Notes: generated by a model not told the origin, from the letters alone. A stretch of 64,000 nt of DNA from Bathymodiolus brooksi (GCA_963680875.1 OY804584.1:91882031-91946030); one strand, 5' to 3'. Shown: positions 1 through 11,009, numbered from the stretch's first letter. Numbers and translations: made by a program.

Positions 1-299
1 GACCACAATCCAAGTTAGAAAGAGAATCAAAGACATAGAAGAGAGGTTTTTGGATCCGCGAGTTACAAACATTACATCCGAAGGGCATAAACAAAAAGGC
101 CTAAATCTTTTGTTTCTTTTAACTTTTTAACCAGTGTCTGGTCTTTAGGTAGTTGGAAAATTTCATCATTACATTTTCTCATTCTTTTCATATTGTTTAT
201 AAATTAGTGTATATATATATTTGAATAATATAAAGTATAAAGTTCAAAATTATGATTTACGTCACGATAATTGATGATCACGTGACTATTTTTAGAATC

Positions 300-455
300 A
301 AATTACAGACGCTGATGAAGCTTGTCGGTCAAGCGAAATATCCGTCAACTTGATTATAATTATAGTCTTTTTGTAGACTTATAGTTATTTTTGCTATATT
401 TTAGCATCTTTTTTTGGTGTTGTTGTGCTACATTTTAGACGTTTATTTATATACA
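300..455 (+). repeat. Dispersed repeat family E, copy 1
   Basis: Starts CAGACGCTGATGAAGCTTGT and is almost identical to 48798-48945, including the inner TTTTTTTGGTGTTGTTGTGC. No ends or coding potential recognised. Confidence 0.75.
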
Positions 456-485
456 TTTGCATATATATCATTAACACGAACAGTT

Positions 486-706
486 CCTAAATAATGTAAT
501 TATCGCTAAAACTAAGGTTCTCTTCCCTCTGACATAGTTGGCCGTGGCCGATATTTGGTTATCCTGTTCAGGCCCTTCAGTTTTATTGCTCCCAAAAATG
601 TTATGAATTAATTGTCTTTCCAGTCTTTTGACTCTGATGACGGTTATTCAAGAAACGCGTTGTACCCGTAAAATTTTATATCTACTTTTTTGTTAAACTT
701 AGACCC
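486..706 (+). repeat. Dispersed repeat family G, copy 1
   Basis: Shares the blocks TTCCTAAATAATGTAATTAT, TGGTTATCCTGTTCAGGC and AAACGCGTTGTACCCGTAAA with 8116-8335, 16805-16992, 27098-27225 and 33485-33635. About 200 bases, non-coding. Confidence 0.75.
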
Positions 707-1011
707 AAATTAGAGTTAAAAAACCACACCGCTATTGCTAATTTTCTTTTCACAATCACACTCTAGTCTTCCAGAATGAACATAACTTGTACCCTAAAAT
801 GAGAGTGTAACAGTACTTGTTACTTCTGTCGACAAACGCCATATCTTTACACATTGGCATGCCACTATATAGCTGAGCTACGCTGCTAAAGTTGGCGTTA
901 AACATCAATCAATTAATCCATGTCAGTTGGTGCATGCAATTTTGTTTACCAGATGCGGAATTATTAACAAGAAAACAAGACACGGGTGAAGTAATATTCA
1001 GTGTAATTATT

Positions 1012-1676
1012 TTAGTGGACCTCTCTTCCAAAAGTTCTGTTGATGTACAAAGCTAAACGTACATACTCCTCTGTTGAACTTCTGAAGTGTACATTTCTTA
1101 ATATCCCATATGACCTGCCTTCTAAGTAGTTATAAGTTATCACGTGGTTTAATAACCTTAATCTCTCTGCCAGAATCATACCTTCATCTCTCAGCACATT
1201 GTATCCTGATAGTGTTAGATAAGTGTTCGGTAAACCTTTCAATTGGTCGTCACTAGCCATGAGAGGAGAAAAATATGGATTAAGAATTATTTTTTTGATT
1301 TTATAATCAACATATACATTCTCCCGTTCTTGAGTGTATTCTGTTCGGTAACGTCTTTCCAGAAGACTAGAATTGACAAATTTCCTATATTTTGTCTTTG
1401 TAGCGATGGTTGTATGACTGTTGTCCATCAATGATTGAATGTATTTGAAATGACCGAAGCCATACAGTGTAAAACAAAATAATGCATTAGTTTTTGACCT
1501 TTCTGTAAAGCTATAACTTCCAACATCGTATTGTTGATACGATGTTAAGCTAAAATCTAGACTCTGAAGATATGGATCAAACAAGGCCATGAATTTCAAT
1601 GGCAGACTTCCTTCTACTGGTTCTTTAGACAATTTAAGCGATACTGCCATTGCAAGATTTCCACCCGCGCCTTCGC
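1012..1676 (-). CDS. AADAC-like gene, last exon (C-terminal half of hydrolase)
   Basis: Contributes 220 residues ending in TAA at 1012-1014. The acceptor TTTTAG lies just above 1676 and entry is phase 1, matching the exon ending at 4454. It starts inside the nucleophile elbow: the codon at 1669-1671 is Gly where active relatives have the catalytic Ser. The segment [18 protein letters not shown] matches the family block before the catalytic Asp, which is Asn here (codon 1198-1200). The His position is Tyr (codon 1108-1110). The length fits the 212 residues after the elbow in human AADAC. Repeat family D begins about 100 bases beyond the exon border. Confidence 0.9.
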
Positions 1677-4600
1677 CTAAAATAAGAAAAAAAAGAGTTC
1701 ATTAGATTCATTCATGCAGATAAAAAAATACTTACGTGACAGAAAATGCCTTTGTGCGTTTTTTATATATATAAAGTTTAAAATAAACGTTAGAGAATAC
1801 CGAAGGGGAAATCAAAATAGGACAATCCATAGAAACTGACAACATAGGGTACACAATAAACGTTAGAGAATACCGAAGGGGCAATCAAAAAAGGACAATC
1901 CAGAGAAACTGACAACATAGGGTACACAATAAACGTTAGAGAATATCGAAGGGGCAATCAAAAAAGGACAATCCAGAGAAACTGATAACATAGGGTACAC
2001 AAGACGAAGAAAAACAAAGCAAAAACACAACACAATATTTGTTGGACACCACTATGCGCAAACAAATAAATAACGTATATAAGACATGACCCTTCTTCAA
2101 ACAACTGGAGGTAAAGACGAACCGAACATCGTTTTTATGCGGAAATCGTAACGGAAATCACAACACGAAACTCAGAACGTAAAATCACATAATAGGATAA
2201 CAACAAAAAACTAAAAAAAATGAGGAACACGGACCCCAAAAGTAATGATCGACAAATTGGAAGCCAATCCGTACAGGTTTGTAATCCTATTAGTTGGTTA
2301 TTACATAATTCATTTTCATATTAGAAGTAAATTAATCAGATAATTTAAAACAAAATCATAGGCATTTCAATCTTTTTCTGACCATTATTTCAACCACGTT
2401 AAGCACGACGCATAGCAATCCGTGTCGGCATGACATGAAACAGACACAGGGCAACATCATCAACTGTTTGTGAAGTCTCTGCTGGAGTCCCCCAAGGGTC
2501 AGTTTTAGGCCCTTTACTATTTTTAATTTATATAAATGATATTGGAGAGAAGCTCCTCTCTCTCAGTAGACTCTTTGCAGATGATACTTCTTTAGGTTAT
2601 TCAAGTCAAAATGTTGCTGAAATTGAAAATGTTATAAATCATGATTTGTGTGAACTAAATACCTGGTCCACAAAATGGTTAATGTCTTTTAATCCAGACA
2701 AAACTGAGATTATGTTATTTTCCAATACAGACGTTAGATATAATTTTAATTTCACATTTAATGGAAACAATATCCCTATAACAACGAGCCATAAACACTT
2801 GGGTGTAACCTTGTCAAGCGATGCTAAATGGAATAACCACATTGAAAATATAATCTTAAGCGTATCAAGACATTTAGGTATTCTGCGGAAATTAAAATAT
2901 AGGTTAAGTAGACAAAATCTAGAAAAACTGTACTTAGTATATATCCGCCCAATTTTTGAATATGCCTGTGAAATATGGGATAATTGTGGAGTGTGTTATT
3001 CAACCAAACTTGAAAAATTGCAACTAGATGCTGCAAGGATTGTAACTGGATTACCAATTTTCACAAAAACAGATAAATTATACTCAGAAACAGGATGGAC
3101 TACTCTCTCTAGTAGAAGGCATAATAGGAAACTCCAGTTATTTTATAATATAAAGAATGGACATGCACCAAATTATCTTAGAGAACTTATTCCTCCTACT
3201 GTACAAAGCACAACTATTTACCCCTTAAGAAACGGTTCGGATTTAATAATACCTTTTTGTAGACTCTCGATTACAACTGAATCTTTTATTCCATCTACTG
3301 TTAAACTCTGGAACCGGCTAGATCAATTTGATCGTAATCTTGACACATTAACTAAATTCAAAAAAGCCATTCGAAAGGAACAGTCAGATAACACAAAACG
3401 TATCCCGAAACATTTTTATTATGGTCCCAGAAAACTTAATATTATTCTTACTCAACTTCGTAACTCGTATTCCTTTCTAAATTACGATCTATCAAAGGTT
3501 AATATAGTAAATGATGCTGCGTGTTCCTGTGGAGCTCCACGGGAAGATGCATTCCATTATTTTTTTACCTGTCCTAATTATACTGAAATAAGACGTATTA
3601 TGATGAACAACTTAAATTGGGTACAGACAAGCGATTGGAATTTGAATCTACTAACCCGTGGGTCGGATGATTTAACATACGAAGAAAATATTAATATCAT
3701 CAAACACGTTTTCAATTTTATTAAATCTTCAAAAAGATTCCTTGTAGTATAATTACTCGATAATTATCTACTCTCCAACCTCGTATCCACCCAACACAAC
3801 CTTTTTATTAATTCGTTAATTATTTACAATATATCTCTATATGTATTATATGTATGCTCAGAATGATCATTATACTATGTGAATTTATTGTATAAATGGG
3901 AGAAGACTTCATAAGTTGGTAAAACTTGTGTCCTATCCCTTTTGTTAATTTAACAAATAAAATCATCATAAACTAAACAGACACAGAAACACAACATATA
4001 TAATCTAATTTTAGAAAATACAACATTATGGAAGTGGTAATTTACTTGAAATTGTAATACAAATAAACATCAAAATTGACAAGTTACAGAATATATAATT
4101 TAGAATATTGAAACAAGTATATTTGACATTTAACATTTAAAAGTTTAAACGTAGAATTTAGAACTTGCAGACTAGAATAAAAAAAATACAGAATTTGAAA
4201 TTGTGGCGGCTATCTACTTCCATACAGCACAATCAATTAAATATATTAATGTGTTATTCTTCCATGCACATTTTCGAACATTCTCTGATCAATTCTTGTA
4301 TTCATATTTTGTTACTTCCGGAATACCCAGTAGAGTTCTAAAAGATGCAACCTAACTAGTATTGCTTCATATAGCTTAAAATACAACTTTTTTGTTTCTC
4401 AGATCGTTGAGTTGATCCCATTATTATAATTTATAGAAGCTTGTTTTTGTTACCTAATACTCCTATTTGACCTGGAATGACATTGTTCTCTGCTGTATGA
4501 CTCATTAAATGTCTCGCCACAAACTCACATTCGTCAAATTGTGCTGGAAAAAATTCGTCTGTTGTTCGGGTATAACTGCAATTATGTAACATGTTTTAAA

Positions 4601-7600
4601 AATTATGATACATGAACTTATCAGCGTAAACTGGAAAACTGATAGGAGTGTTTAATAGAGGGTGTGAGAAGAATTGTTTACAAATAATTGAGAGATACAA
4701 TGTATGTCATTTGAAATGCTTGAAGATTAAACATATTGTTTTAATTTGTTTTTGTAGCATTGCAGAATTTCTACGTATTCCTATATAAATTTGGCTGTCC
4801 TGTTTATGCCATATCGTTTTCTTGCTCTCAAGCATTTTCTACTTGGGATTAGGGTTATGGTGTTTAACACCACTTTCAACAATATTTCAGCTATATCGTG
4901 GCCGTCAGTTTCATTGATGGAGGAAATCGGAGAAAACCATCGACCTGCCACACGTCACTGACAAACTTTATTACATAAAGTACACATCGCCATGAGCGTG
5001 ATTGTAACCCGCAATTTTAGTGGTGTTAGGTACTGATATTTTTATTTGGGTTTCTAGATTTGAATTTGAGCGTAACGGATGAAGGCTATTCCAAAAAGCG
5101 ACTCCTTAAATATTTACATTCTTAATACAAAAGGAGAGTGCATGGGTGAGAATACCTTACTCCCAGGTGGGCAGGGTGAGAATACCTTACTCCCAGGTGG
5201 CCAGCTATATCACGGTGGAGAACAATGCTTAATCATCGTATGACAACGATCCCTGTTATGTACTAGATGAATATATTTTAGATGGATATCAAAGTCTGTA
5301 TTTTACTAAATGACACAAATAACAACGGTTGCGGGTGTTTCCAGATATGATTACGTTGTTGTTTGAACAACGAATGGGGTCATGTCATGTTTTCCGGTGA
5401 ATCCTGATACACTCTCAATACTCACATGGTGAAAACGTTTACATGACCTCATCATTTCGGCAAATCGGTGGTTTTCTCAGGGTATTCTGGTTTCCTCCAC
5501 CAGTTAAACTGACCACCACGTGCACGATATAGCTGAAATATCATCAGAACAGAACTGGCTTTACGCACATCTGAGGCGGTCTGAACCGTCAATTCCGACA
5601 CAGACAACAAACATCAACCACACTCAAATACGTCATACACCAGGAGTGGAAAAACAAATGGTTACGGGTAGAATTACATTATCTTACTGACTGATTTTGT
5701 CTGTTTATATAATTATGAGTTTTGACTTTCCCTTTGTAAGATTGTTCGGAGTTCGGTAATTTTGTTATTACCTTTATTTACGGTACTTAAAGTAGATGGA
5801 GGGATTGAACTACCGGGTATTTCTGATAGATTGTCTTCTTTTGTCGTGTAGAGGAAGTTGACAATATAACCATTAAAAAAACCAAAATAAATAAGTGGTC
5901 TTCAACGTGAGATTTACGGTATGATAATGGGCAAATCTTGCACTTTTGACTTAACAATAACATACCGTATACACTATATGATTCTCGTTCATGGCGATGT
6001 GTAAGGGAACGACCATTTAACTTGAAGGGGGGGGGGGGGGTTATGTTTTTTTTCTAAAAAAATATTCTGATTCCCAACGTTGCTGAAAAAAATATTCTGA
6101 TTTTGGTGGAGGAAAAAAAAATAATCTGATTCAGAGTTTTTGTCATATAACCTAATGTTGAATTCTGGAATAAAAAATAAATATTCTAACTCTCGTGTTG
6201 TTCGAAAAAAAAATTCTGAACGAAACAAACAACCATACCCCCCCCCCCCCCCCCCCTTCAAGTTAAATGGTCGGTCCCTAACTGATACAACATTATACGA
6301 TAGCTTGTCAGTGACTTGCTGCAGGTCGGTGGTGTTTTTCAGGATACTCCATTTTTCTCAAAAATGAACATCACGATATAACTGAAATATTGTTGAAAGT
6401 GGCGTTAAGTACCACAAACTCTAACCCCACTGCTATAAATGTCAGGATATTGCTTTCGCTAATACTTCATTAAAATGTTGTTTGTTAGAAAATGTACTAT
6501 AATGAATACTAACCTGAATCCAAATACAACAACCTTTGCCAGGCTGGCAATACGTCTATTTATATTACTGCCTGATCCTAAATCGACAGAATGTAAGAAA
6601 AGTTTGAACATACCAAAAGGGTAATCAGAATCCGTCAATCGAAGAAGAACAGACAACATAATGGTAAAAGAAAAAGTACAAAAAGACAAACAACGATCTA
6701 CAAAACATGCACATAAAACTAAAGATCGAGTAACACTAACCCCACTAAATCCGGGGGTGAACTCTGATACTTCCTACTCCACTAGTGGCACCCGTTGTGT
6801 TAATCTACTTACATACTATTGGGCATTGGATTTACAATTATCAACTGAAACCAGAAAGTATTCATTCTGTTTACTTCCCTGAGGGAACCCTCGATATAGA
6901 AACATAACATAACTTCTCCCTGCGGGAACCCTGGATATAGTTACATAATCTAGGTTCTCCCTGAGGGAACCCCTGATATAGAAACATAGCATAACTTCTC
7001 CCTGAGGGAACCCCTGATATAGAAACATAGCCTAGGTTATCCCTGAGGGAACCCCTGATATCGAAACATGATCTAGGGTCTCCCTGAGGGAACCCCTGAT
7101 ATAGAAATAAAACCTAATAGAGAAACATAATCTAGGTTTTCAGGTGTTAGCTACAGCCCCCTCCCCCCGTCATTGACGTTCACTGGTTATGTGTAATGAC
7201 TCAAATGTACAACATGCCATTTCCAAAAAATATGAAACACAATGGGTGTCACTAGTGAAGCAAGAACTGCTTACTCATCAAGAACATACAAGTTACCCCA
7301 TGTTTCAGTGAAGGTCGTATTCCCCAATCTTTAGTTTTCTGTATAATCGTTTATGGAATATTGTGTATCTTTTAGTCTGTTTTCTTGTGGCCAATGTATT
7401 GTTTTTCTTCAATATTCAGTGCATATTTTCTATTTCGTATCTTCAACTGGGCTAGCAGTTGTCATTGGTGACCCGTTAGAAGACAGACAAAATTTCCACC
7501 CCAGTCCTTTTATCCATTCCAGTGCAGCCTTGCATAGAGGGTTGGTTAGGTTTATGGTGTTTAACGCCACTTTCAACAATATTTCAGCTATATCGTGGTG

Positions 7601-10600
7601 GTCAGTTTTATTGGTGGAAAAAACCAGAGTACCCGGAGAAAACCATAATCCTGTCGCAAGTCATTGACAAACTTTATCGCATAATGTTGTATCGGGTACA
7701 CCTCGCCATGATCGGGGTTCGAAATCACAATTTTAGTGGTGCAGCCTTGAATAGAGAGTTTAATGTTTTCTACAATGCATATGAAGATACCAAAAGGACA
7801 GACAATACACTTGCCAAAGGAAAAAGGAAGAAAGAACAACTAACGATCTACAAAACATAGCATAGAATATTAAAGACCTGACAATACGAACACCACAAAA
7901 ACCTGGGGGTGAACTCACGTGAACTCCGAGATAATAAGCAGTTGCTGCTCCACGTGTGGCACCCGTCGTGTTACTCTTATCAAATATATCATAATAAGAA
8001 ATATCAGTAGTGCTTAGAGTAGTATTTGTACTATTGATGTATATGACCATTAATACAGATATGACAAAGATATTATACACGTACATAATAATGGTATATA
8101 TTTATTTCTGAAATTTACAGTTCTTAAATAATGTAATTATTATTAAAACTAAGATTTTCCTCCCTCAGACATAGGTGACCTTAGACGATTTTGGCTATCC
8201 TGTGTAGGCACTTTTTGCTTTATTGCTCCCAAAACATTAAGTTATTTGGCTTTCCAATCTTTCGATTTTGAGCGTACCTGATGAAGGTCCTTCCATAAAC
8301 GCGTGGTGCGCACTAAATTTGATATCTACGTTCATACCTACCAAGGCCTCCCCATAACCACCCACCATCATGGAACACGAGAACTGCCGGAAGTGGTATA
8401 GATACATCTGCTGGTCTATACATGTCAAGCAACATTCCGTCAAACTCGACTATTTGATGCTTAAAGTGAAAATAATCTAATTGAGTGGTCATGGTGGTTA
8501 CAATGTTTTAACACCACTTTCAACAATACATCGTGGCGGTCAGTGTTATTGGTGGAGTAAACCGGAGTACCCGGAGAAAACCACCGACCTCCCGCAAGTC
8601 ACTGACAAACTTTATCACATAATGTTGTATCGAGTACACCTCGCTTGAGTGGGATTCGAACTAATCTAACTGAAAACCCTAATGGATGAAAAATCTCATT
8701 AAAAATCAGAAAGGCAAAATAAGATGGTATTGGGATGGGACTATAGATACAACATTTAATAACCAATTCGTCGGATTTATTTACTACTTCAAAAATGGTT
8801 AACTTTGTAATCCATAGGCTTATATATAATGAACGTTACAAAAATCGGTGTCAGAATTTACTTACACCGTAATAACACGATTAACACGACGGTTGCCACT
8901 AGTGGAGCAGGCACTGCTTTACCCTGCCGCTTCACCCTCGGTTGTTAGTGGGGCTCGTATTACTCGATCTTCAGTGTTATGTGTATGTTTTGTAGATCAT
9001 TGTTTGTCCTTTTGCCCTTTGTCTTTTGGCCATTGTGTTGTCTGTTCTTCGATTTACGGATTCTGATTACTCCTTTGGTATCTTCAATCTCTTCTAACAG
9101 ATTGGTAAAAATATAGGATGGGGCTTAACATTGCTTAAAGTGCAAATATCAATCATAAACCGTCAATGCACTTGCTGGCCTTGTGAGATATTAGATGCGA
9201 ACAATGATCGTAAATTGATTACGAATTAACTTTGTGCACATAGCAACAGTGTGAAGTATGTTTAATATACAATTAGAAACGTTTAACGATATAAAAGGAA
9301 TTGGAATGTTTGCTAACTCGAAGGATTATTATTTTGTAAAGCAAAATATTGATGCTATGAAAGATTTCAATGATTATGTATATGATTATGAGTGAGTGAT
9401 TGCGTGATTGTTGCTTAGCCCTAACTCAGCAATGTTTCAGCTATATCATGGCGAGAACAAGTTAATTTTCAATGAAATGATGATGTCCGCTTTGTACTAG
9501 ACCAACACATTGAGTTGGATTTTTATAGTACTAACTCACTGAAACAACAGTCCACGGATAGACATGTCGCCCCACTGGGACACATTATCCTAATGCCGAG
9601 CCAACTAGTCTTTGCTCTTTCTCCTTAATGCTGTGTGCTTAGCGAAGAAGCAACAAATACCAATAGCATAGCATTTGGTTTGACCCGATCGGGGCTCGAA
9701 CTCACGATCTACCGCACTCGAGGCGAGGACAATAACCATTACACCAACGATGCGGTTGTTTATGAATATAACTTAGTATGTTATGCTTGTTGAAAATAAC
9801 TATTGGTCAAAAGCGAACCGAGCCTGTATCATACCGTGACGTCAGTTGGCGCTGGGAAGAACCAATTTAAAACACGACATCTGTAAAAAGAAAATTTCCC
9901 CACCATTTTCTTGGAATCATAACCAATGTATTCTGTGAGATATGCCTGCAAATATAATGTATTCTATGAGATATGCCTGAAAATATATAAACCAAGTTCA
10001 TATAACTATAAAATCATTATAGTTGTCCAACTGAAGGCATCCGTACTAAATTTGATATCTACGTTTTATTGTTCATTAATGGAAATTTCAAGTTCAAATC
10101 TGTGACGTTAAATTGATAGGGGTATTTGAAAAGGCCAGTAACCATAATTAAAATCATAAATTTAAGAGCCCACAGGGAGGAAGTTCAAGAAAGTGGAGGG
10201 GTTCAACTAGTTTTATGGGCAACTAAAAAAATAATCGAGCAGACAAAGTTAAATAATAAATACTCAAGAGAGTTCCGGAAACATGCATGTATTCAATCAA
10301 GTCAAACGTGACTGCTGAACTCTGACCTCGACACGGTTCATTACTCTATTGTTATCATGGGGATTGTTTTGGGGTTTTGCTTCATATTGTGCCTTACACT
10401 TCTTTCAACTGATTCTAGCAAGTTCTTACCATTAAGTATAGACTATAGCATGAAGAGCAATGCTTAATTGTCTAATTAAGGAATATGTTAAATTTTTGAA
10501 CATGTTATAGGCTATAACCTGGTTTGGGACAGTTTACGATTAACAAACCGCAAAGCGAAGCGGTTTATGAAAAGCCTAAACTGTTCCAAGCCAAGTTATA

Positions 10601-11009
10601 CAAGTATAATCTGTTAACAAATTGAACATACTCCTGATAACTTATTTTTACATCAAAATGTAATGACCTTCGATTTTATTAACGATTTTTTCATGAGACT
10701 ATTTGAATTTATCGTTGGCGAATGAATATGTTGGCGACGTCACAATACCAACCCAGGATATGAAGTATAACCAATGTTGTTCCAGGCAGATCAGCCAAGC
10801 AGATTGCAGTATTCACATCAAATTAAGTTATTGTCTGATAAGTACTATCAATGCAAAGTCCTACTGACCAGATCCCCAGAGAAAAATGACCCGAAAGATG
10901 AAAGTCTGACTTTCCATGGTTCTTCAGCGTTATCTGGAACTTTAATGTACACATATTTTACAATATTCAGTACCACTATGAGTGCAGTAAGCCATCGAAG
11001 CATTGGAAC
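1012..11009 (-). CDS. AADAC/NCEH1-like alpha/beta hydrolase, predicted pseudoenzyme (multi-exon)
   Basis: Minus-strand gene assembled from exons 10869-11009, 9835-9880, 8342-8459, 6514-6577, 4454-4575 and 1012-1676, all with GT/AG borders; phases match across the last four and between 9835-9880 and 8342-8459. A short exon or exons between 10869 and 9880 was not found, so the model is incomplete; expected length is about 385-410 residues (human AADAC is 399). Order: N-terminal signal anchor, a VPDNAEEPW stretch like AADAC, oxyanion-hole motif, nucleophile elbow, C-terminal hydrolase half. Active members are ER-membrane esterases with a luminal catalytic domain. Here the nucleophile motif GDSAGG reads GEGAGG, the acid motif YDxLRDD reads YNVLRDE, the GFHG histidine is a tyrosine (RSYG), and HGGG is HDGG. 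Family placement is clear from collinear motifs. Loss of catalysis is inferred; open exons and good splice sites argue for a pseudoenzyme rather than a decayed pseudogene. Confidence 0.85.
1783..2240 (+). repeat. Dispersed family D with three 73-base tandem units
   Basis: CGTTAGAGAATACCGAAGG recurs at 1788, 1861 and 1934 (period 73) and then runs into the common family D body (AACACAACAC...GGACCCC). Other copies lie near 12240, 17000, 21675 and 38950. The copy is intronic in the AADAC-like gene. Confidence 0.8.
2440..3976 (+). mobile_element. 5'-truncated non-LTR retrotransposon (reverse transcriptase C-terminal part)
   Basis: One open frame runs from about 2440 to the stop at 3752. It starts inside the reverse-transcriptase palm with [20 protein letters not shown], followed by the catalytic FADD (2574-2585), then thumb and C-terminal segments, and a cysteine/histidine motif (CSCG...HYFFTC, about 3523-3573) typical of Jockey-like and related LINEs. 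The endonuclease and the first half of the reverse transcriptase are missing, as expected for 5' truncation by target-primed reverse transcription. The following 220 bases look like a 3' UTR ending in short ATAAAATCATCATAAA-type repeats. The intact frame suggests a fairly recent insertion. It lies in an intron of the AADAC-like gene in antisense orientation. Confidence 0.88.
4454..4575 (-). CDS. AADAC-like gene, exon before the nucleophile elbow
   Basis: A 122-base exon, phase 2 in and phase 1 out, acceptor TTGCAG and donor GTAACA. It encodes [18 protein letters not shown] and then GQIGVLG. This matches the family block YRLAPExxFPAQFxD followed by the strand leading to GDSAGG. The join to 1676 restores G-E-G-A-G-G-N-L-A. 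Confidence 0.85.
4852..5035 (-). repeat. SINE family A copy
   Basis: On the plus strand it reads GGTGTTTAACACCACTTTCA and then the central AAACC..CGACCTGCC block. The strand given is that of the tRNA-like head seen in longer copies. Confidence 0.8.
5115..5205 (+). repeat. Short tandem duplication, about 30-base unit
   Basis: GGGTGAGAATACCTTACTCC occurs twice in direct order with the following CAGGTGG. Non-coding. Confidence 0.7.
5680..5790 (+). repeat. Dispersed repeat family F, partial copy
   Basis: Shares TTATGAGTTTTGACTTTCCC and the following TTCGGAGTTCGGTAATTTTG with longer copies at 18395-18630 and 23085-23320. Confidence 0.75.
5988..6430 (+). repeat. SINE family A copy split by a MITE
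   Basis: The SINE reads CATGGCGATGTG up to 6000, is interrupted by the Harbinger-like MITE at 6004-6279, and resumes with CTGATACAACATTATACG. Removing the MITE and one TAA restores the family A consensus. Confidence 0.75.
6004..6279. mobile_element. PIF/Harbinger-like MITE with TAA target duplication and poly-G/poly-C ends
   Basis: About 276 bases with inverted ends GGGAACGACCATTTAACTTG / CAAGTTAAATGGTCGGTCCC. A 14-base G run follows the left end and a longer C run precedes the right end. TAA flanks both sides. A 3-base TAA/TTA duplication with GGG-starting ends is typical of PIF/Harbinger. A second copy at 38531-38787 has the same ends and duplication. There is no transposase. Confidence 0.75.
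6514..6577 (-). CDS. AADAC-like gene, exon linking oxyanion hole to YRLAP block
   Basis: A 64-base exon, phase 1 in and phase 2 out, donor GTTAGT and acceptor ATTTAG. It encodes [20 protein letters not shown], the expected helix plus VVVS-type strand between HGGGW and YRLAPE. Both phases match the neighbouring exons, which is strong support for so short an exon. Confidence 0.8.
6588..6800 (+). repeat. Dispersed family C copy
   Basis: Reads ACCAAAAGGGTAATCAGAAT, then AAAAAGACAAACAACGATCT, then CCGGGGGTGAACTC and CACTAGTGGCACCCGT. This layout recurs in about 20 copies on both strands of the window. Confidence 0.8.
6868..7118 (+). repeat. 41-base minisatellite, six units
   Basis: CCCTGAGGGAACCCCTGATA or close variants start at 6877, 6918, 6959, 7000, 7041 and 7082, an exact period of 41. 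Each unit carries the small palindrome CCCTGAGGG. The period is not a multiple of three, so reading frames through it are chance. Confidence 0.9.
7500..7990 (+). repeat. SINE family A inserted beside/within a family C copy
   Basis: The family A body at 7545-7742 (minus by head orientation) is flanked by near-identical direct repeats GTGCAGCCTTGCATAGAG (left) and GTGCAGCCTTGAATAGAG (right), a clear target-site duplication with one mismatch. Family C sequence continues to 7990. Confidence 0.8.
8116..8335 (+). repeat. Dispersed repeat family G, copy 2
   Basis: Same blocks as 486-706. It ends in the intron a few bases from the donor of the AADAC-like oxyanion-hole exon. Confidence 0.75.
8342..8459 (-). 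CDS. AADAC-like gene, oxyanion-hole exon (HDGGW)
   Basis: A 118-base exon, phase 0 in and phase 1 out, acceptor TTTAAG and donor GTAGGT. It reads [16 protein letters not shown] and then [15 protein letters not shown], collinear with the family block VRVYxP...FYIHGGGW. The second residue of HGGG is Asp (codon 8367-8369). A family G repeat in the intron runs to within about 10 bases of the donor. Confidence 0.85.
8488..8660 (-). repeat. SINE family A copy
   Basis: Contains ACACCACTTTCAACAATACA, GGAGTACCCGGAGAAAACCA and the ATAATGTTGTATCGAGTACA block of the family. Confidence 0.8.
8878..9100 (-). repeat. Dispersed family C copy, reverse orientation
   Basis: Reads GGTTGCCACTAGTGGAGCAG, then GGGGCTCGTATTACTCGATC, and ends near TACTCCTTTGGTATCTTCAA, the reverse complement of the family C layout. 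Confidence 0.8.
9382..9757 (-). mobile_element. tRNA-derived SINE family B, near full length
   Basis: Read on the minus strand, the head at about 9757-9690 is tRNA-like: an A-box-like TTGGTGTAATGGTTA and a B-box-like GAGTTCGAGCCCCG. The body follows, and it ends in ATATAGCTGAAACATTGC and TAAGCAACAATCACTCACTC. Other copies lie near 21950, 24955 and 56064. It is an ancient Pol III-type retroelement head, not a working tRNA gene. Confidence 0.8.
9835..9880 (-). CDS. AADAC-like gene, probable short exon
   Basis: A 46-base candidate exon with a strong acceptor (TTTTTACAG) and donor GTATGA, phase 2 in and phase 0 out; the exit phase fits the next exon. It encodes [15 protein letters not shown], which resembles the proline-containing linker before the YRP strand. 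It is weaker than the others because the upstream join is missing. Confidence 0.5.
10480..10860 (+). repeat. Dispersed foldback family H, copy 1
   Basis: Holds GAACATGTTATAGGCTATAA...CAAGTTATACAAGTATAATC arms and a downstream segment with GGCAGATCAGCCAAGCAGAT. A reverse-orientation copy lies at 56560-56960. Confidence 0.65.
10869..11009 (-). CDS. AADAC-like gene, first coding exon (signal anchor)
   Basis: The exon follows a TGTTTCAG acceptor and holds an ATG at 11001-11003; an upstream in-frame ATG at 11036 would read through that acceptor and is less likely. It encodes a hydrophobic segment [20 protein letters not shown] and then [14 protein letters not shown]. The AADAC N-terminus has the same layout: a membrane anchor followed by PDNVEEPW. 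The donor at 10868 leaves phase 0. Confidence 0.75.

Noticed and set aside
5989..6367. Opposed frames with poly-Gly/poly-Pro stretches
   Set aside because: They read through the G and C runs of the MITE; not coding. The same applies to 38328-38762 and 33945-34163.
8690..8835. Minus-strand open stretch (about 50 codons) vaguely resembling another oxyanion-hole exon
   Set aside because: Only [16 protein letters not shown] resembles the YRP...FHGGG block; no glycine motif and no well-matched splice borders.
9688..9757. tRNA gene on the minus strand
   Set aside because: A-box and B-box-like parts are present, but the segment is continuous with a SINE body and recurs at other SINE B copies; it is a SINE head.
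10126..10311. 61-codon plus-strand frame
   Set aside because: No similarity, no gene context; likely chance.
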